This document shows positions 1 to 7,554 of a stretch of 11,850 nt of DNA, in pieces. Source of the DNA: an uncultured Clostridia bacterium (GTDB lineage: Bacteria; Bacillota; Clostridia; UBA1381); the NCBI GenBank assembly GCA_934463455.1, contig CAKSJU010000066.1, forward strand, positions 1-11,850, written 5' to 3'. The position numbers were made by a program, and so were the translations under genes. Below the pieces are notes generated by a model. The model ran no database searches. It was not told the DNA's origin and was given only the letters and a program-made list of their open reading frames with translations. Position 1 is the first letter of the stretch; the number at the start of each line of letters is the position of its first letter.

Positions 1-26
1 TGCTCTTTTTGTTCTTTTGTGTACAT
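1..26 (-). CDS. Start of an unidentified protein-coding gene, cut by window edge
   Basis: An ATG at 26-24 opens a frame that runs off the left edge and reads MYTKEQKE. A good Shine-Dalgarno sequence, GAAAGGAG at 44-37, sits 10 nt upstream of the ATG, which is the main reason to call a gene here. It follows lysS on the same strand after a 136-nt gap. Eight residues are too few to name a product. The start is well supported; the function is unknown. Confidence 0.55.
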
Positions 27-129
27 ATATATTTTACTCCTTTCAGAGTCCAAGAATATGTCCGCACCCCCCTCTCCGACAAGAGGTCATTTTTCGTAAT
101 TTTTTTCGTAAATTTTATTTTTTTGTAGT

Positions 130-158
130 CTTAACACCTTGTAAACCGCAGTATTAAG
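130..158 (-). other. Weak hairpin downstream of lysS
   Basis: On the minus strand, CTTAATAC and GTGTTAAG can form an 8-bp stem with one G-U wobble around a 13-nt loop. It begins 5 nt after the lysS stop codon. It is followed by an A-rich stretch rather than a run of T, so it is not a convincing intrinsic terminator. It could be an mRNA 3'-end structure or chance. The rest of the 136-nt gap shows no clear promoter for the next gene; a TTTACA at 145-140 has only a poor -10 partner. Confidence 0.25.
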
Positions 159-162
159 CCAT

Positions 163-1641
163 TTATTTCTCCAACGGCTTCATTGTGGGGAACAAAAGCA
201 CATCACGGATTGCGGGAGAATCGGTAAGCAGCATACACATACGGTCAATACCAAAGCCTATTCCTCCCGTAGGCGGCATACCAATCTCAAGCGCACGGAG
301 AAAATCCTCATCGGTTGTATTTGCCTCTTCATCTCCCTGTGCAAGCTGTTCTTCCTGAGCCTTGAAACGCTCTCTCTGGTCAATCGGGTCATTCAGCTCC
401 GAATACGCATTTGCCATTTCCCAGCCATTCATAAAGAATTCAAAACGTTCAACATATTCCGGATTTTCCGGTTTTCTCTTTGTAAGCGGCGAAATTTCAA
501 CAGGATGATCCATTACAAACGTAGGCTGTATTAAATGCTCTTCAACAAATTCTTCAAAGAACAAATTCAATATATCACCTTTTTTATGTCTTTCCTCATA
601 TTCTATATGATGCTCTTTTGCGGCAGCTCTTGCTTCTTCCAATGTTTTTATATTTTCAAAGTCAACACCGGAATATTTCTTTACCGCTTCAAGCATTGTA
701 ATTCTCTCAAACGGTTTTCCGAGATCCATTTCAACACCGTTATATGTTATTTTTGTTGTTCCGAGAACTTCATTCGCAACATAACGATAGAGATTTTCCG
801 TTAAATCCATCATGCCGTGATAATCGGTATATGCCTGATACAGCTCCATCAATGTAAACTCCGGATTGTGTCTTGTATCCAAGCCTTCATTTCTGAAAAC
901 TCTTCCGATTTCATAAACGCGTTCCATACCTCCGACAATCAATCGTTTTAAGTAGAGCTCAAGCGATATGCGGAGCTTGAAATCTTCGTCCAGCGCATTA
1001 AAATGTGTTTCGAACGGTCTTGCCGCAGCACCTCCCGCATTGGATACAAGCATCGGTGTTTCCACTTCAAGAAAATTCTGTGAATTAAGGTAATTTCTGA
1101 TTGCAGCAATGATTTTTGAACGCTTAACAAATGTACTCTTTACATCTTCATTCATAATCAAATCCACATATCTTTGGCGATAACGCAAATCGGTATCGAC
1201 CAAGCCATGGAATTTTTCCGGCAAAGGCAGCAATGATTTTGATAACAGCGTAAGCTTTGACACTCTTACCGAAATTTCACCCGTCTGTGTTGTAAATACT
1301 TCACCGTATGCACCTACAATATCTCCTATGTCATACTTTCTATAGAGTGCATATTCCTCTTCTCCGAGGAGGTCTTTTTTTACAAACAGCTGTATTTGAC
1401 CGTCATTATCCTGCATATGGCAAAATCCGACTTTGCCCATTCCACGCTTTGACATAATTCTTCCGGCGACAGATACGTTCTTTCCCTCCAACTCGGAATA
1501 ATTGTCTTTTATTTGCTGTGAAGTATGTGTTTTTTCATACTTTGTTATCTCGAACGGGTCACGCCCGTTCTCCTGTAACTCCGCGAGTTTTTCTCTTCTT
1601 ACTTTCAGCAAATCCGAAAGTTGTACTTCATTTTGTTCCAT
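163..1641 (-). CDS. lysS: Lysyl-tRNA synthetase (class II)
   Basis: This cytoplasmic enzyme charges tRNA-Lys with lysine using ATP. The protein is 492 residues, the usual length for bacterial class II LysRS. An OB-fold anticodon-binding domain occupies about residues 55-135, including VAGRIMSKRGMGK. The class II catalytic core follows: the conserved ETPML...GGAAARPF region (about 194-210), the ELYLKRLIVGG segment (229-238), motif 2 (RVYEIGRVFRNEGLDTRHNPEF, about 241-262) and motif 3 (GFGIDRMCMLLT and the following IRDVLLFP, near the C-terminus). The frame is open to a TTG 12 codons upstream, but the ATG at 1641 is preferred because AAAGGAATGGA lies just before it and family members start near here. 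The gene lies 41 nt after a lipoprotein gene on the same strand, so it may be co-transcribed, though the two functions are unrelated. No key residue is missing. Confidence 0.97.
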   Translation of the reverse strand: MEQNEVQLSDLLKVRREKLAELQENGRDPFEITKYEKTHTSQQIKDNYSELEGKNVSVAGRIMSKRGMGKVGFCHMQDNDGQIQLFVKKDLLGEEEYALYRKYDIGDIVGAYGEVFTTQTGEISVRVSKLTLLSKSLLPLPEKFHGLVDTDLRYRQRYVDLIMNEDVKSTFVKRSKIIAAIRNYLNSQNFLEVETPMLVSNAGGAAARPFETHFNALDEDFKLRISLELYLKRLIVGGMERVYEIGRVFRNEGLDTRHNPEFTLMELYQAYTDYHGMMDLTENLYRYVANEVLGTTKITYNGVEMDLGKPFERITMLEAVKKYSGVDFENIKTLEEARAAAKEHHIEYEERHKKGDILNLFFEEFVEEHLIQPTFVMDHPVEISPLTKRKPENPEYVERFEFFMNGWEMANAYSELNDPIDQRERFKAQEEQLAQGDEEANTTDEDFLRALEIGMPPTGGIGFGIDRMCMLLTDSPAIRDVLLFPTMKPLEK

Positions 1642-1682
1642 TAATATTCCATTCCTTTCAAAATATATAGCTTTCAATATTT

Positions 1683-2333
1683 TTAAATACCCAAATCTCC
1701 CTCGGGGGCAACATCGCCCTCCGCATTTATATCAATAGGCATATATCTCATACCTATTTTTATTTTTCTGTCGGTATCTTTAAAAAGCACAAGATTAATA
1801 CTTGTATTTCCCTGTTCCCAGCCTGTGCGGAACATCATTGTTCCGTTATCCAAAGCCTCCGCAGCTTTTGAGCTGTCTTTTTTAACTCCGTCCGCCCATT
1901 TTTCTTCGGAATATTTATACTTTCCGTATTTTTTTTCGTATTTTTTAACTAAATCCTTGTAATCGTCAATATACAGTGCCGAATCCTGGTGCATATGCGT
2001 TGTATAATATATGCACATTGCAAGCTTACCCTCTTCAAAAGTATATTCCGCTTCGACAGGGTACTCATCCATTTTTAAATTATTATATCTGATAACTCCC
2101 TGTTTCACCGTCGAATAACCTTCACCTTCGTTTTTTGTAACATCCGAAAGTGACATACCCCAGCGCAATCCCCTAAATTCTCTCTTTTCAGGTGCTAAAG
2201 TTTCCACCGGTGCTTCTGTCGGTTTATCAATCTCAAAACCGTCTGCTTCGGTGCCGTCCAAAACAACAGCCCCTCCGCACGCCGAAAGCAGTAAACTGCA
2301 TGTAACAGCTGCCAAAACCAATATTTTTTTCAT
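1683..2333 (-). CDS. Putative lipoprotein of unknown function
   Basis: The 216-residue protein begins MKKILVLAAVTCSLLLSACGG, a textbook type II signal peptide: two lysines, a hydrophobic stretch, and the lipobox LSAC with Cys19 as the lipidation site. It should be exported and anchored to the outer face of the membrane. After a Thr/Pro/Glu-rich linker (about residues 28-50) comes a folded region starting REFRGLRWGMSLSDV. A fragment of the form F-R-x-x-x-W-G-M-S-x-x-x-V recurs in uncharacterised bacterial lipoproteins, but I cannot name a family or function. The ATG at 2333 is chosen because the signal peptide starts there and AAAGAAAGGG lies upstream. An in-frame start at 2378 would overlap the preceding gene and add a basic extension. 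It begins 25 nt after the PHP gene and is probably in the same transcript. Confidence 0.8.
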   Translation of the reverse strand: MKKILVLAAVTCSLLLSACGGAVVLDGTEADGFEIDKPTEAPVETLAPEKREFRGLRWGMSLSDVTKNEGEGYSTVKQGVIRYNNLKMDEYPVEAEYTFEEGKLAMCIYYTTHMHQDSALYIDDYKDLVKKYEKKYGKYKYSEEKWADGVKKDSSKAAEALDNGTMMFRTGWEQGNTSINLVLFKDTDRKIKIGMRYMPIDINAEGDVAPEGDLGI

Positions 2334-2358
2334 TCCGTAACCAAGCCCTTTCTTTATC

Positions 2359-3087
2359 TTACGGCAAAACAATCGCATTGCCGCCTATTTCCAAAAGATA
2401 ATCTCCGCTTTTTAAAAGCTTTGCAAGATCAAAAGAATCATCCGGTAAGATTTTTGTTCGGATTGCCGCCGCTCCCTCTCTTCCGTATTCATGAAAATCC
2501 GTTCCCGCAAGCGTCAAATTTAAATTATTTTCCTTTGCATACCTGACTGCCTTTGCAACCCGTGAGTTATGCCCCAGGTGCATGTTAAAGGTTTCCATTC
2601 CGTCCAAAAGCTTTACATCGGCAAGCTCCATACCGTCTCTGAACGGATGCGCCTGAAACAAAATACTCTTTTTCATATCAAAATTTTTTCTGAAGTTTTT
2701 CAAACCGCCGGGAAGCATATCATATATTTGAGAAAGCATTTTTTTATCTATCCCGTATATAAGATAATCATTAAAATTCTCGGTAAAGCGCAGTTCTGCA
2801 CCAAGCAAAACCTTCAAGCCGTATTTTTCGGCTTCTTTTTTTGTATTTTCATATCCGAGCATGTACTTGCCAAGTGCTTCCTCGGGAGAATTATTCTCAT
2901 AAAAATTGTAGTTATAAATAAAATGATTTGTTATGACAATTGCATCATAACCGAGGTCATGATATATTTTTGCCATATCTGACGGAGGTATTTGACTGCA
3001 TGTACTTTCCGGTGAGGTGTGTGCGTGCATTTCAATTCTGAATTTATATTCCTTGCATAACTTATCTTTTATTTCTGATTGTAACAT
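2359..3087 (-). CDS. PHP-domain metal-dependent phosphoesterase-like protein
   Basis: The 242-residue protein has the metal-ligand pattern of the PHP superfamily (histidinol-phosphatase and polymerase-associated phosphoesterases): MHAHTSPES (His21, His23), AIVITNH (His55), GAELRF (Glu98), FQAHPF (His147) and GTDFHEYG (Asp197, His199). These residues would bind a cluster of divalent metals and hydrolyse a phosphoester. The substrate cannot be read from the sequence, and stand-alone PHP proteins include nucleases and small-molecule phosphatases. It is cytoplasmic, with no signal peptide. A GTG at 3099 is also in frame, but a promoter -10 box at 3122-3117 would leave almost no leader for it. The ATG at 3087 is upstream of the conserved core and has AGGAAG at 3105-3100. 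It heads a likely transcript with the lipoprotein and possibly lysS. Confidence 0.85.
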   Translation of the reverse strand: MLQSEIKDKLCKEYKFRIEMHAHTSPESTCSQIPPSDMAKIYHDLGYDAIVITNHFIYNYNFYENNSPEEALGKYMLGYENTKKEAEKYGLKVLLGAELRFTENFNDYLIYGIDKKMLSQIYDMLPGGLKNFRKNFDMKKSILFQAHPFRDGMELADVKLLDGMETFNMHLGHNSRVAKAVRYAKENNLNLTLAGTDFHEYGREGAAAIRTKILPDDSFDLAKLLKSGDYLLEIGGNAIVLP

Positions 3088-3116
3088 AAAAGTAAACACT
3101 TCCTGTTTTTTATTTC

Positions 3117-3145
3117 AGTATACCACTTTTTTCAAAAAAAGTCTA
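3117..3145 (-). promoter_or_regulatory. Candidate sigma-A promoter for the PHP-domain gene
   Basis: On the minus strand, TAGACT (3145-3140) and TATACT (3122-3117) are separated by exactly 17 nt. Four of six -35 bases and five of six -10 bases match the consensus, and a TG one base before the -10 makes it an extended -10 element. Transcription would start near 3110, leaving about 23 nt before the ATG at 3087, enough for the ribosome binding site. It sits between aguB and the PHP gene and suggests a new transcription unit begins here. Confidence 0.55.
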
Positions 3146-3165
3146 CCATTTTACACATTTTTCTG

Positions 3166-4041
3166 CTACTTTAACATATCTGAGTACATTTCGGGGCGTC
3201 TGTCCCTGAAAATTCCCCAATCATCCCTTGCTTTTTTTATCTCATCAAGGTCAAATTCCGCAATCAATACCGCGTCTTTATCTCTCGGAGCTTCCGCTAT
3301 TATATCTCCGCTTTCATCTGTAATAAATGATTTGCCGTAAAAACACAGCGACGAACTTTGACCTCCGTTTTCCTCCGAAGGCGTTACTGTTTCCGTCCCG
3401 TATCTGTTTGCGGCGATTACCGGGACAATATTTGCCGCCGCATGCCCCTGCATACATCTTTGCCAATGCTTCGAACTGTCACATCCGAGTATCGGTTCGG
3501 AGCCTATTGCCGTAGGATAAAAAATCAGCTCCGCTCCGTTCACCGCAAGACATCTTGCCGTTTCCGAAAACCACTGATCCCAGCAAATTCCCACTCCTAT
3601 ATCCGCATATTTTGTGTGCCAAACCTTAAATCCGGTATTGCCCGGTTTAAAATAAAATTTTTCCTGATAGTAATGGTCATCGGGAATATGTGTTTTTCTG
3701 TAAATTCCGAGAAGCTTGCCGTCAGCATCGATTATCGCCTCCGAATTATACAGGCAATTTATGTCCCTTTCATAAAAGCTAACCAAAATCACGACATCAA
3801 GTTCCTTTGCAACACGCATAAAGTGCGTTACAGCCAAAGCCTTGTCCGCTTCCTCGGCATATTCATAATAATCATATCTTCGTTCCTGACAAAAATATTG
3901 CCTCGCAAAAAGCTCCGGCAGCAAAATAATTTCAGCACCGTTTTGTACCGCTTCCCGGACTTTTTTCTCGGCATTTTTCAAGTTGTAATTATAATCTTTT
4001 AAACACGACATTTGTATTGCCGCAGCCTTGACTTTTCTCAT
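3166..4041 (-). CDS. aguB: N-carbamoylputrescine amidase
   Basis: This nitrilase-superfamily enzyme hydrolyses N-carbamoylputrescine to putrescine, CO2 and ammonia, the second step of agmatine use. The 291-residue length is typical. The Glu-Lys-Cys catalytic triad is visible: Glu43 in LLPELF, Lys116 in YRKTHIP and Cys153 in GICWDQW. GICWDQWFSE, the YPTAIGSEP segment, the HWQRCMQGHAAAN segment and the C-terminal DDWGIFRDRRPEMY are features I recognise from the AguB subfamily rather than from general amidases. The ATG overlaps the aguA stop codon by 4 nt (ATGA), which implies translational coupling with its pathway partner. It is the last gene of the polyamine operon, and no convincing terminator follows in the 78-nt gap before the PHP gene. 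Confidence 0.95.
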   Translation of the reverse strand: MRKVKAAAIQMSCLKDYNYNLKNAEKKVREAVQNGAEIILLPELFARQYFCQERRYDYYEYAEEADKALAVTHFMRVAKELDVVILVSFYERDINCLYNSEAIIDADGKLLGIYRKTHIPDDHYYQEKFYFKPGNTGFKVWHTKYADIGVGICWDQWFSETARCLAVNGAELIFYPTAIGSEPILGCDSSKHWQRCMQGHAAANIVPVIAANRYGTETVTPSEENGGQSSSLCFYGKSFITDESGDIIAEAPRDKDAVLIAEFDLDEIKKARDDWGIFRDRRPEMYSDMLK

Positions 4042-5153
4042 TTTATGTCCCCCTTTTTATTATACTTCGGAATTTGCTGCGTTAAACAATGAATATTTCC
4101 CCCTCCGCGTATAATAGTGTAAGCATCTATAGGTATCACTTTTCTTTCGGGACAGAGTTTTTCTAAAATTTCGACAGCTCTCCTATCGCTTTGCTCATTT
4201 TCTCCTCCGAATGCCGGTATCAAAATTATGTCGTTTGCAAAATAAAAATTGACATAAGACGCCGCAAGTCTTTCTCCGACTTCTCTTTTATCCTCTCCGT
4301 CTTCGAACTCAAACCCCCGGCAATTCTCCTCACTTATAAGAACCGGCACATCCGGAATAGGCAATTTATGAATTTTTAATTTTCTGCCCTTGGCATCAGT
4401 TTGATTTTTAAGTATTTCATAGTCTGCTTTTGACAGTTCATACTGCGGGTCTTCTTTATTGTCAGTCCATGCCAAAACCACATTTCCCGGGGACACAAAG
4501 GCACACACATTATCAACATGCTCGTTTGTTTCGTCATTATATATTCCTCTCGGAATCCATATTATTTTCTCAGCTCCGAGATATTTTTTTAGTTTTTCTT
4601 CAATTTCCTGCTTAGTCATACCCGGATTTCTGCCCTTGCTCAAAAGGCAGGCTTCCGTTACAATTACTGTCCCTTCTCCGTCAGAATGAATTGCTCCGCC
4701 TTCAAGTACAAACTCCTTTGCATCATACAAATCAATTTTTAAATTTTTGCCGATTTTTTCAGCAAATTTATTGTCATTTTCATAATCCTTATAAAGTCCG
4801 TCATACTCCCCGCCCCATGCGTTGAACTGCCAGTTTACTCCCCTTATTTCGCCGCCGCTGGTTATGACAAAAGTCGGTGCCGTATCTCTCGCCCAGGAAT
4901 CATCGGTTTTGATAACAAATATCTCCGCACTGCCGTCAAGCATTCTTTCGGCTCTTTTGAAGCCTTGTTCACTTACCGACACATATACTTTTTCATGTTT
5001 TGATATTTCCTTTATGATTTTTGCAAAAGCCGTTTCGGCTTCCCCGGGGTTAATTCCCCACGAGCCGGCACGTTCCGGCCAAATCATTATTGTTCCGCTG
5101 TGCGGCGAAAATTCTGCCGGCATGTAAAAACCGTCCTCCAAAGGATTTTTCAT
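4038..5153 (-). CDS. aguA: Agmatine deiminase
   Basis: The enzyme converts agmatine to N-carbamoylputrescine and ammonia in the cytoplasm. The 371-residue protein shows the guanidino-modifying (PPAD-like) fold motifs in order: MPAEFSPHSGTIMIWP near the N-terminus, WARDTAPTFV (Asp90), EGGAIHSDGEGT (151-161), NDETNEHVDN (His212) and the C-terminal GGGNIHCLTQQIP, whose Cys356 is the catalytic nucleophile. All catalytic residues expected for the family are present. Small differences from the common forms (TAP for TGP after Asp90, NEH for NGH before the catalytic His) look like ordinary variation. The ATG overlaps the nspC stop by 4 nt, and its own stop overlaps the aguB start by 4 nt, so the three are likely translationally coupled. 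It uses the agmatine made by the first gene of the operon. Confidence 0.96.
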   Translation of the reverse strand: MKNPLEDGFYMPAEFSPHSGTIMIWPERAGSWGINPGEAETAFAKIIKEISKHEKVYVSVSEQGFKRAERMLDGSAEIFVIKTDDSWARDTAPTFVITSGGEIRGVNWQFNAWGGEYDGLYKDYENDNKFAEKIGKNLKIDLYDAKEFVLEGGAIHSDGEGTVIVTEACLLSKGRNPGMTKQEIEEKLKKYLGAEKIIWIPRGIYNDETNEHVDNVCAFVSPGNVVLAWTDNKEDPQYELSKADYEILKNQTDAKGRKLKIHKLPIPDVPVLISEENCRGFEFEDGEDKREVGERLAASYVNFYFANDIILIPAFGGENEQSDRRAVEILEKLCPERKVIPIDAYTIIRGGGNIHCLTQQIPKYNKKGDIK

Positions 5154-6271
5154 GAAAGTCTCTCCTTAAAATCTTTATATCCGAATTTTTTTATTATCTC
5201 TGTTTCTCCGTTTTTTTTCATGACCGAAATCGACGGAAGCGGCATTCCGTTAAACGTATTGTTTTTCACCATTGAATAGATTGCCATATCTTCAAAAATC
5301 AATCGGTCTCCGACATTGATTTTGTCATCAAAGCTGTAGTCTCCGATTATATCTCCCGCCAGGCAGGTCCGTGAAGCAAGCCGATAAGTGTATTTTTTTT
5401 CATTCGGAAGCCCGCTGTTTTTAAGCGGAGGTCTGTACGGCATTTCGAGTACATCCGGCATATGACATGCCGCAGACGCGTCCAAAATCAATATCTCCAT
5501 ATTGTTTTTTACAATATCTTCAACCGTTGTAACCAAATATCCGCAATTTAGCGCAATCGCTTCCCCCGGCTCGAGATATACTTCCAGATTATACTTTTTC
5601 CTTACATACTTTATCAGCTCAACCAATGCGTCAATATCATAATCTTCTCTTGTAATATGATGTCCGCCGCCGAAATTCAGCCATTTTATCTCACCGAAAT
5701 ATCTTGAAAATTTCTTTTCAAAAACCTCATACGTGGAAATCAGTGCGTCACTGTTTTGTTCACACAGCGTATGAAAATGCAGACCTTCTATGTTTTTCGG
5801 CAATTCTTTCGGGAAATCGCATGCCCGAACGCCCATTCTCGAACAAGGTGCGCACGGGTCATATATTTCATGTCCCTCTTGTGTTGAATGTTCCGGATTA
5901 ACACGTATCCCGACACTAACGTTTTTTACATCATTTTCATATTTTTTATACTGTGAAAATGAGTTAAATACGATATGATCACATATTTTTATGAGCTCTT
6001 CAATTTCCGATTGTTTATACGCCGGCGCGAAAACATGATTTTCTTTTCCCATCTCCTCCGCACCGAGCTTTGCTTCGTACAAACCGCTTGCGGTAACTCC
6101 GTCTATATATTTACCTATAAGAGGATAAAAGTAATATGCCGAAAATGCCTTTTGCGCAAGCAAAATCTTACACCCGGAGCGCATACGTACAGCTTCCAGT
6201 ATTTCCAGATTTTTAATCAGTTTATCCTCATCTATTATATATGACGGCGTTTCTATCGTATTTATATCCAT
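5150..6271 (-). CDS. nspC: Carboxynorspermidine/carboxyspermidine decarboxylase
   Basis: This PLP-dependent fold-III (alanine-racemase-like) enzyme removes CO2 from carboxyspermidine or carboxynorspermidine to give spermidine or norspermidine. The 373-residue protein has PLP Lys41 in LLAQKAFS, the HFHTLCEQ segment (165-172), the glycine-rich phosphate loop NFGGGHHITREDYD (199-212), EPGEA (234-238) and SRTCLAGDIIGDY (300-312), where Cys303 is the likely active-site cysteine. The conserved ETPSYIIDE start fits initiation at the ATG at 6271, preceded by GGTGGAATAAT. An in-frame codon upstream would add 11 basic residues that overlap the previous gene. Only 1 nt separates it from the dehydrogenase stop. 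With putrescine made by its neighbours, spermidine is the more likely product, since norspermidine would need diaminopropane and no enzyme making it is seen here. Confidence 0.95.
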   Translation of the reverse strand: MDINTIETPSYIIDEDKLIKNLEILEAVRMRSGCKILLAQKAFSAYYFYPLIGKYIDGVTASGLYEAKLGAEEMGKENHVFAPAYKQSEIEELIKICDHIVFNSFSQYKKYENDVKNVSVGIRVNPEHSTQEGHEIYDPCAPCSRMGVRACDFPKELPKNIEGLHFHTLCEQNSDALISTYEVFEKKFSRYFGEIKWLNFGGGHHITREDYDIDALVELIKYVRKKYNLEVYLEPGEAIALNCGYLVTTVEDIVKNNMEILILDASAACHMPDVLEMPYRPPLKNSGLPNEKKYTYRLASRTCLAGDIIGDYSFDDKINVGDRLIFEDMAIYSMVKNNTFNGMPLPSISVMKKNGETEIIKKFGYKDFKERLS

Positions 6272-6272
6272 A

Positions 6273-7529
6273 TTATTCCACCGTTTTCGGATTTTCATCC
6301 ACAACCCACGGTAATCCGTACTTGTTTAACATATCCATAAACGGATCGGGGTCAAACTCTTCAACATTATATACACCCGGCTTTTTCCACTGTCCGCTCA
6401 TCAAAAGTGCAGTACCTATCATCGCGGGTACACCGGTAGTATATGAAATTGCCTGCGAGCCGACTTCCTTGTAACATTCTTGGTGGTCGCATACGTTATA
6501 TATATATATCGTCTTATCTTTTCCGTCCTTTTTACCCTTAAAAATACATCCTATATTGGTTTTTCCGACAGTTCTCGGCCCCAAAGATGCAGGGTCAGGC
6601 AAAAGTGCTTTTAGAAACTGTATCGGAACAATTTCTTTTCCCTCAAATTCAATCGGCGAGGTTGATAACATGCCTACATTTTCGAGGCACTTCATATGAG
6701 TAAGATAGCTTTGCCCAAAAGTCATGAAAAACCGTATTCTCTTAACTCCCGGTATATTCTTCGCAAGAGATTCAATTTCCTCATGGTGAAGAAGATACAT
6801 ATCCTTTTCACCTACCTGGGGAAAATCATATTCCCTTTTAATTTCCATGGGCTTCGTTTCAATCCAGTGACCGTTTTCCCAATATGAGCCGTTCGCCGAA
6901 ACCTCCCTCAAATTTATCTCAGGATTAAAATTCGTAGCAAACGGATAGCCGTGGTCTCCGCCGTTACAATCGAGGATGTCGATATACTCTATTGTATCAA
7001 AATAATGCTTAAGCGCATATGCTGAAAAAACACTTGTAACACCCGGGTCAAAACCGCTGCCGAGAATTGCGCACAAACCTTTTTCTTCAAATTTTTTCTT
7101 GTATGCCCACTGCCACGAATAATCGAAATATGCCGTAAAACCCTCTTTTTTGCAGCGTTCCTCGTAAATTTTGCGCCATTCGGGGTTGTCGGTATCTTCC
7201 GGCTCGTAATTGGCTGTATCTATATAATCAACACCGCATTCAAGACATGCGTCCATAATTGTCAAATCTTGATACGGAAGTGCAACATTCAAAACCGCTT
7301 GGGGTTTATACTCATTTATAAGCTTCACAAGCTCTTCCTTAGAATCCGCGTCAACCTTTGCGGTTGTAATATCTACACCGCAGCCTGTCAGCTTTTCCTT
7401 TAATTCGTCGCATTTTGATTTTGTTCTGCTCGCAATGCACAATTCTTTAAAAACTTCTTTGTTTTGGCAGCATTTTTGAATTGCAACCGAAGCAACTCCG
7501 CCGCAGCCGATAACCAATAATCTACTCAT
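6273..7529 (-). CDS. Carboxynorspermidine/carboxyspermidine dehydrogenase (saccharopine dehydrogenase family)
   Basis: The enzyme reductively condenses a diamine (putrescine, or diaminopropane) with L-aspartate semialdehyde, using NADPH, to form carboxyspermidine or carboxynorspermidine. The 418-residue protein starts with a Rossmann nucleotide-binding motif (LLVIGCGGVASVA, Gly8-Gly11), followed by IASRTKSKC, whose Arg fits NADPH preference. Subfamily signatures include GSGFDPGVTSVFSAYA, DCNGGDHGYPFATNFNPEINLREV, YLLHHEEIESL, ALLPDPASLGPRTVGKTNIGC and QAISYTTGVPAMIG, which separate it from lysine-forming saccharopine dehydrogenases. The ATG at 7529 has AAAGGA upstream. It lies 25 nt after speE and 1 nt before nspC, its partner in the next step. 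Homologues in Vibrio and Campylobacter have been shown to work with NspC. Whether putrescine is the true substrate is inferred from context. General saccharopine dehydrogenase annotation is the likely database label. Confidence 0.93.
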   Translation of the reverse strand: MSRLLVIGCGGVASVAIQKCCQNKEVFKELCIASRTKSKCDELKEKLTGCGVDITTAKVDADSKEELVKLINEYKPQAVLNVALPYQDLTIMDACLECGVDYIDTANYEPEDTDNPEWRKIYEERCKKEGFTAYFDYSWQWAYKKKFEEKGLCAILGSGFDPGVTSVFSAYALKHYFDTIEYIDILDCNGGDHGYPFATNFNPEINLREVSANGSYWENGHWIETKPMEIKREYDFPQVGEKDMYLLHHEEIESLAKNIPGVKRIRFFMTFGQSYLTHMKCLENVGMLSTSPIEFEGKEIVPIQFLKALLPDPASLGPRTVGKTNIGCIFKGKKDGKDKTIYIYNVCDHQECYKEVGSQAISYTTGVPAMIGTALLMSGQWKKPGVYNVEEFDPDPFMDMLNKYGLPWVVDENPKTVE

Positions 7530-7554
7530 ATTTTCTCAATTCCTTTCTTAATCT

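Noticed and set aside
78..94. CCTCT-CCGACA-AGAGG hairpin near the left edge as a terminator.
   Set aside because: The stem is only 5 bp; a short T run follows only in the plus direction, where no gene ends. On the minus strand it is followed by G residues.
535..804. Plus-strand and alternate-frame open frames inside lysS, and similar frames throughout the window (for example 2569-2982, 3358-4002, 4822-5127, 7924-8277, 11354-11653).
   Set aside because: They lie entirely within well-supported minus-strand genes, have no family resemblance and mostly lack ribosome binding sites; they are shadows of the true coding frames.
1642..1677. A 12-codon N-terminal extension of LysRS from a TTG codon.
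   Set aside because: TTG start without a suitable ribosome binding site; the ATG at 1641 has one and matches the usual N-terminus.
3123..3145. The inverted repeat ACTTTTTT-CA-AAAAAAGT downstream of aguB as an operon terminator.
   Set aside because: The stem is nearly all A-T with a 2-nt loop and no T run follows on the minus strand; the same bases are better explained as the spacer of a promoter.
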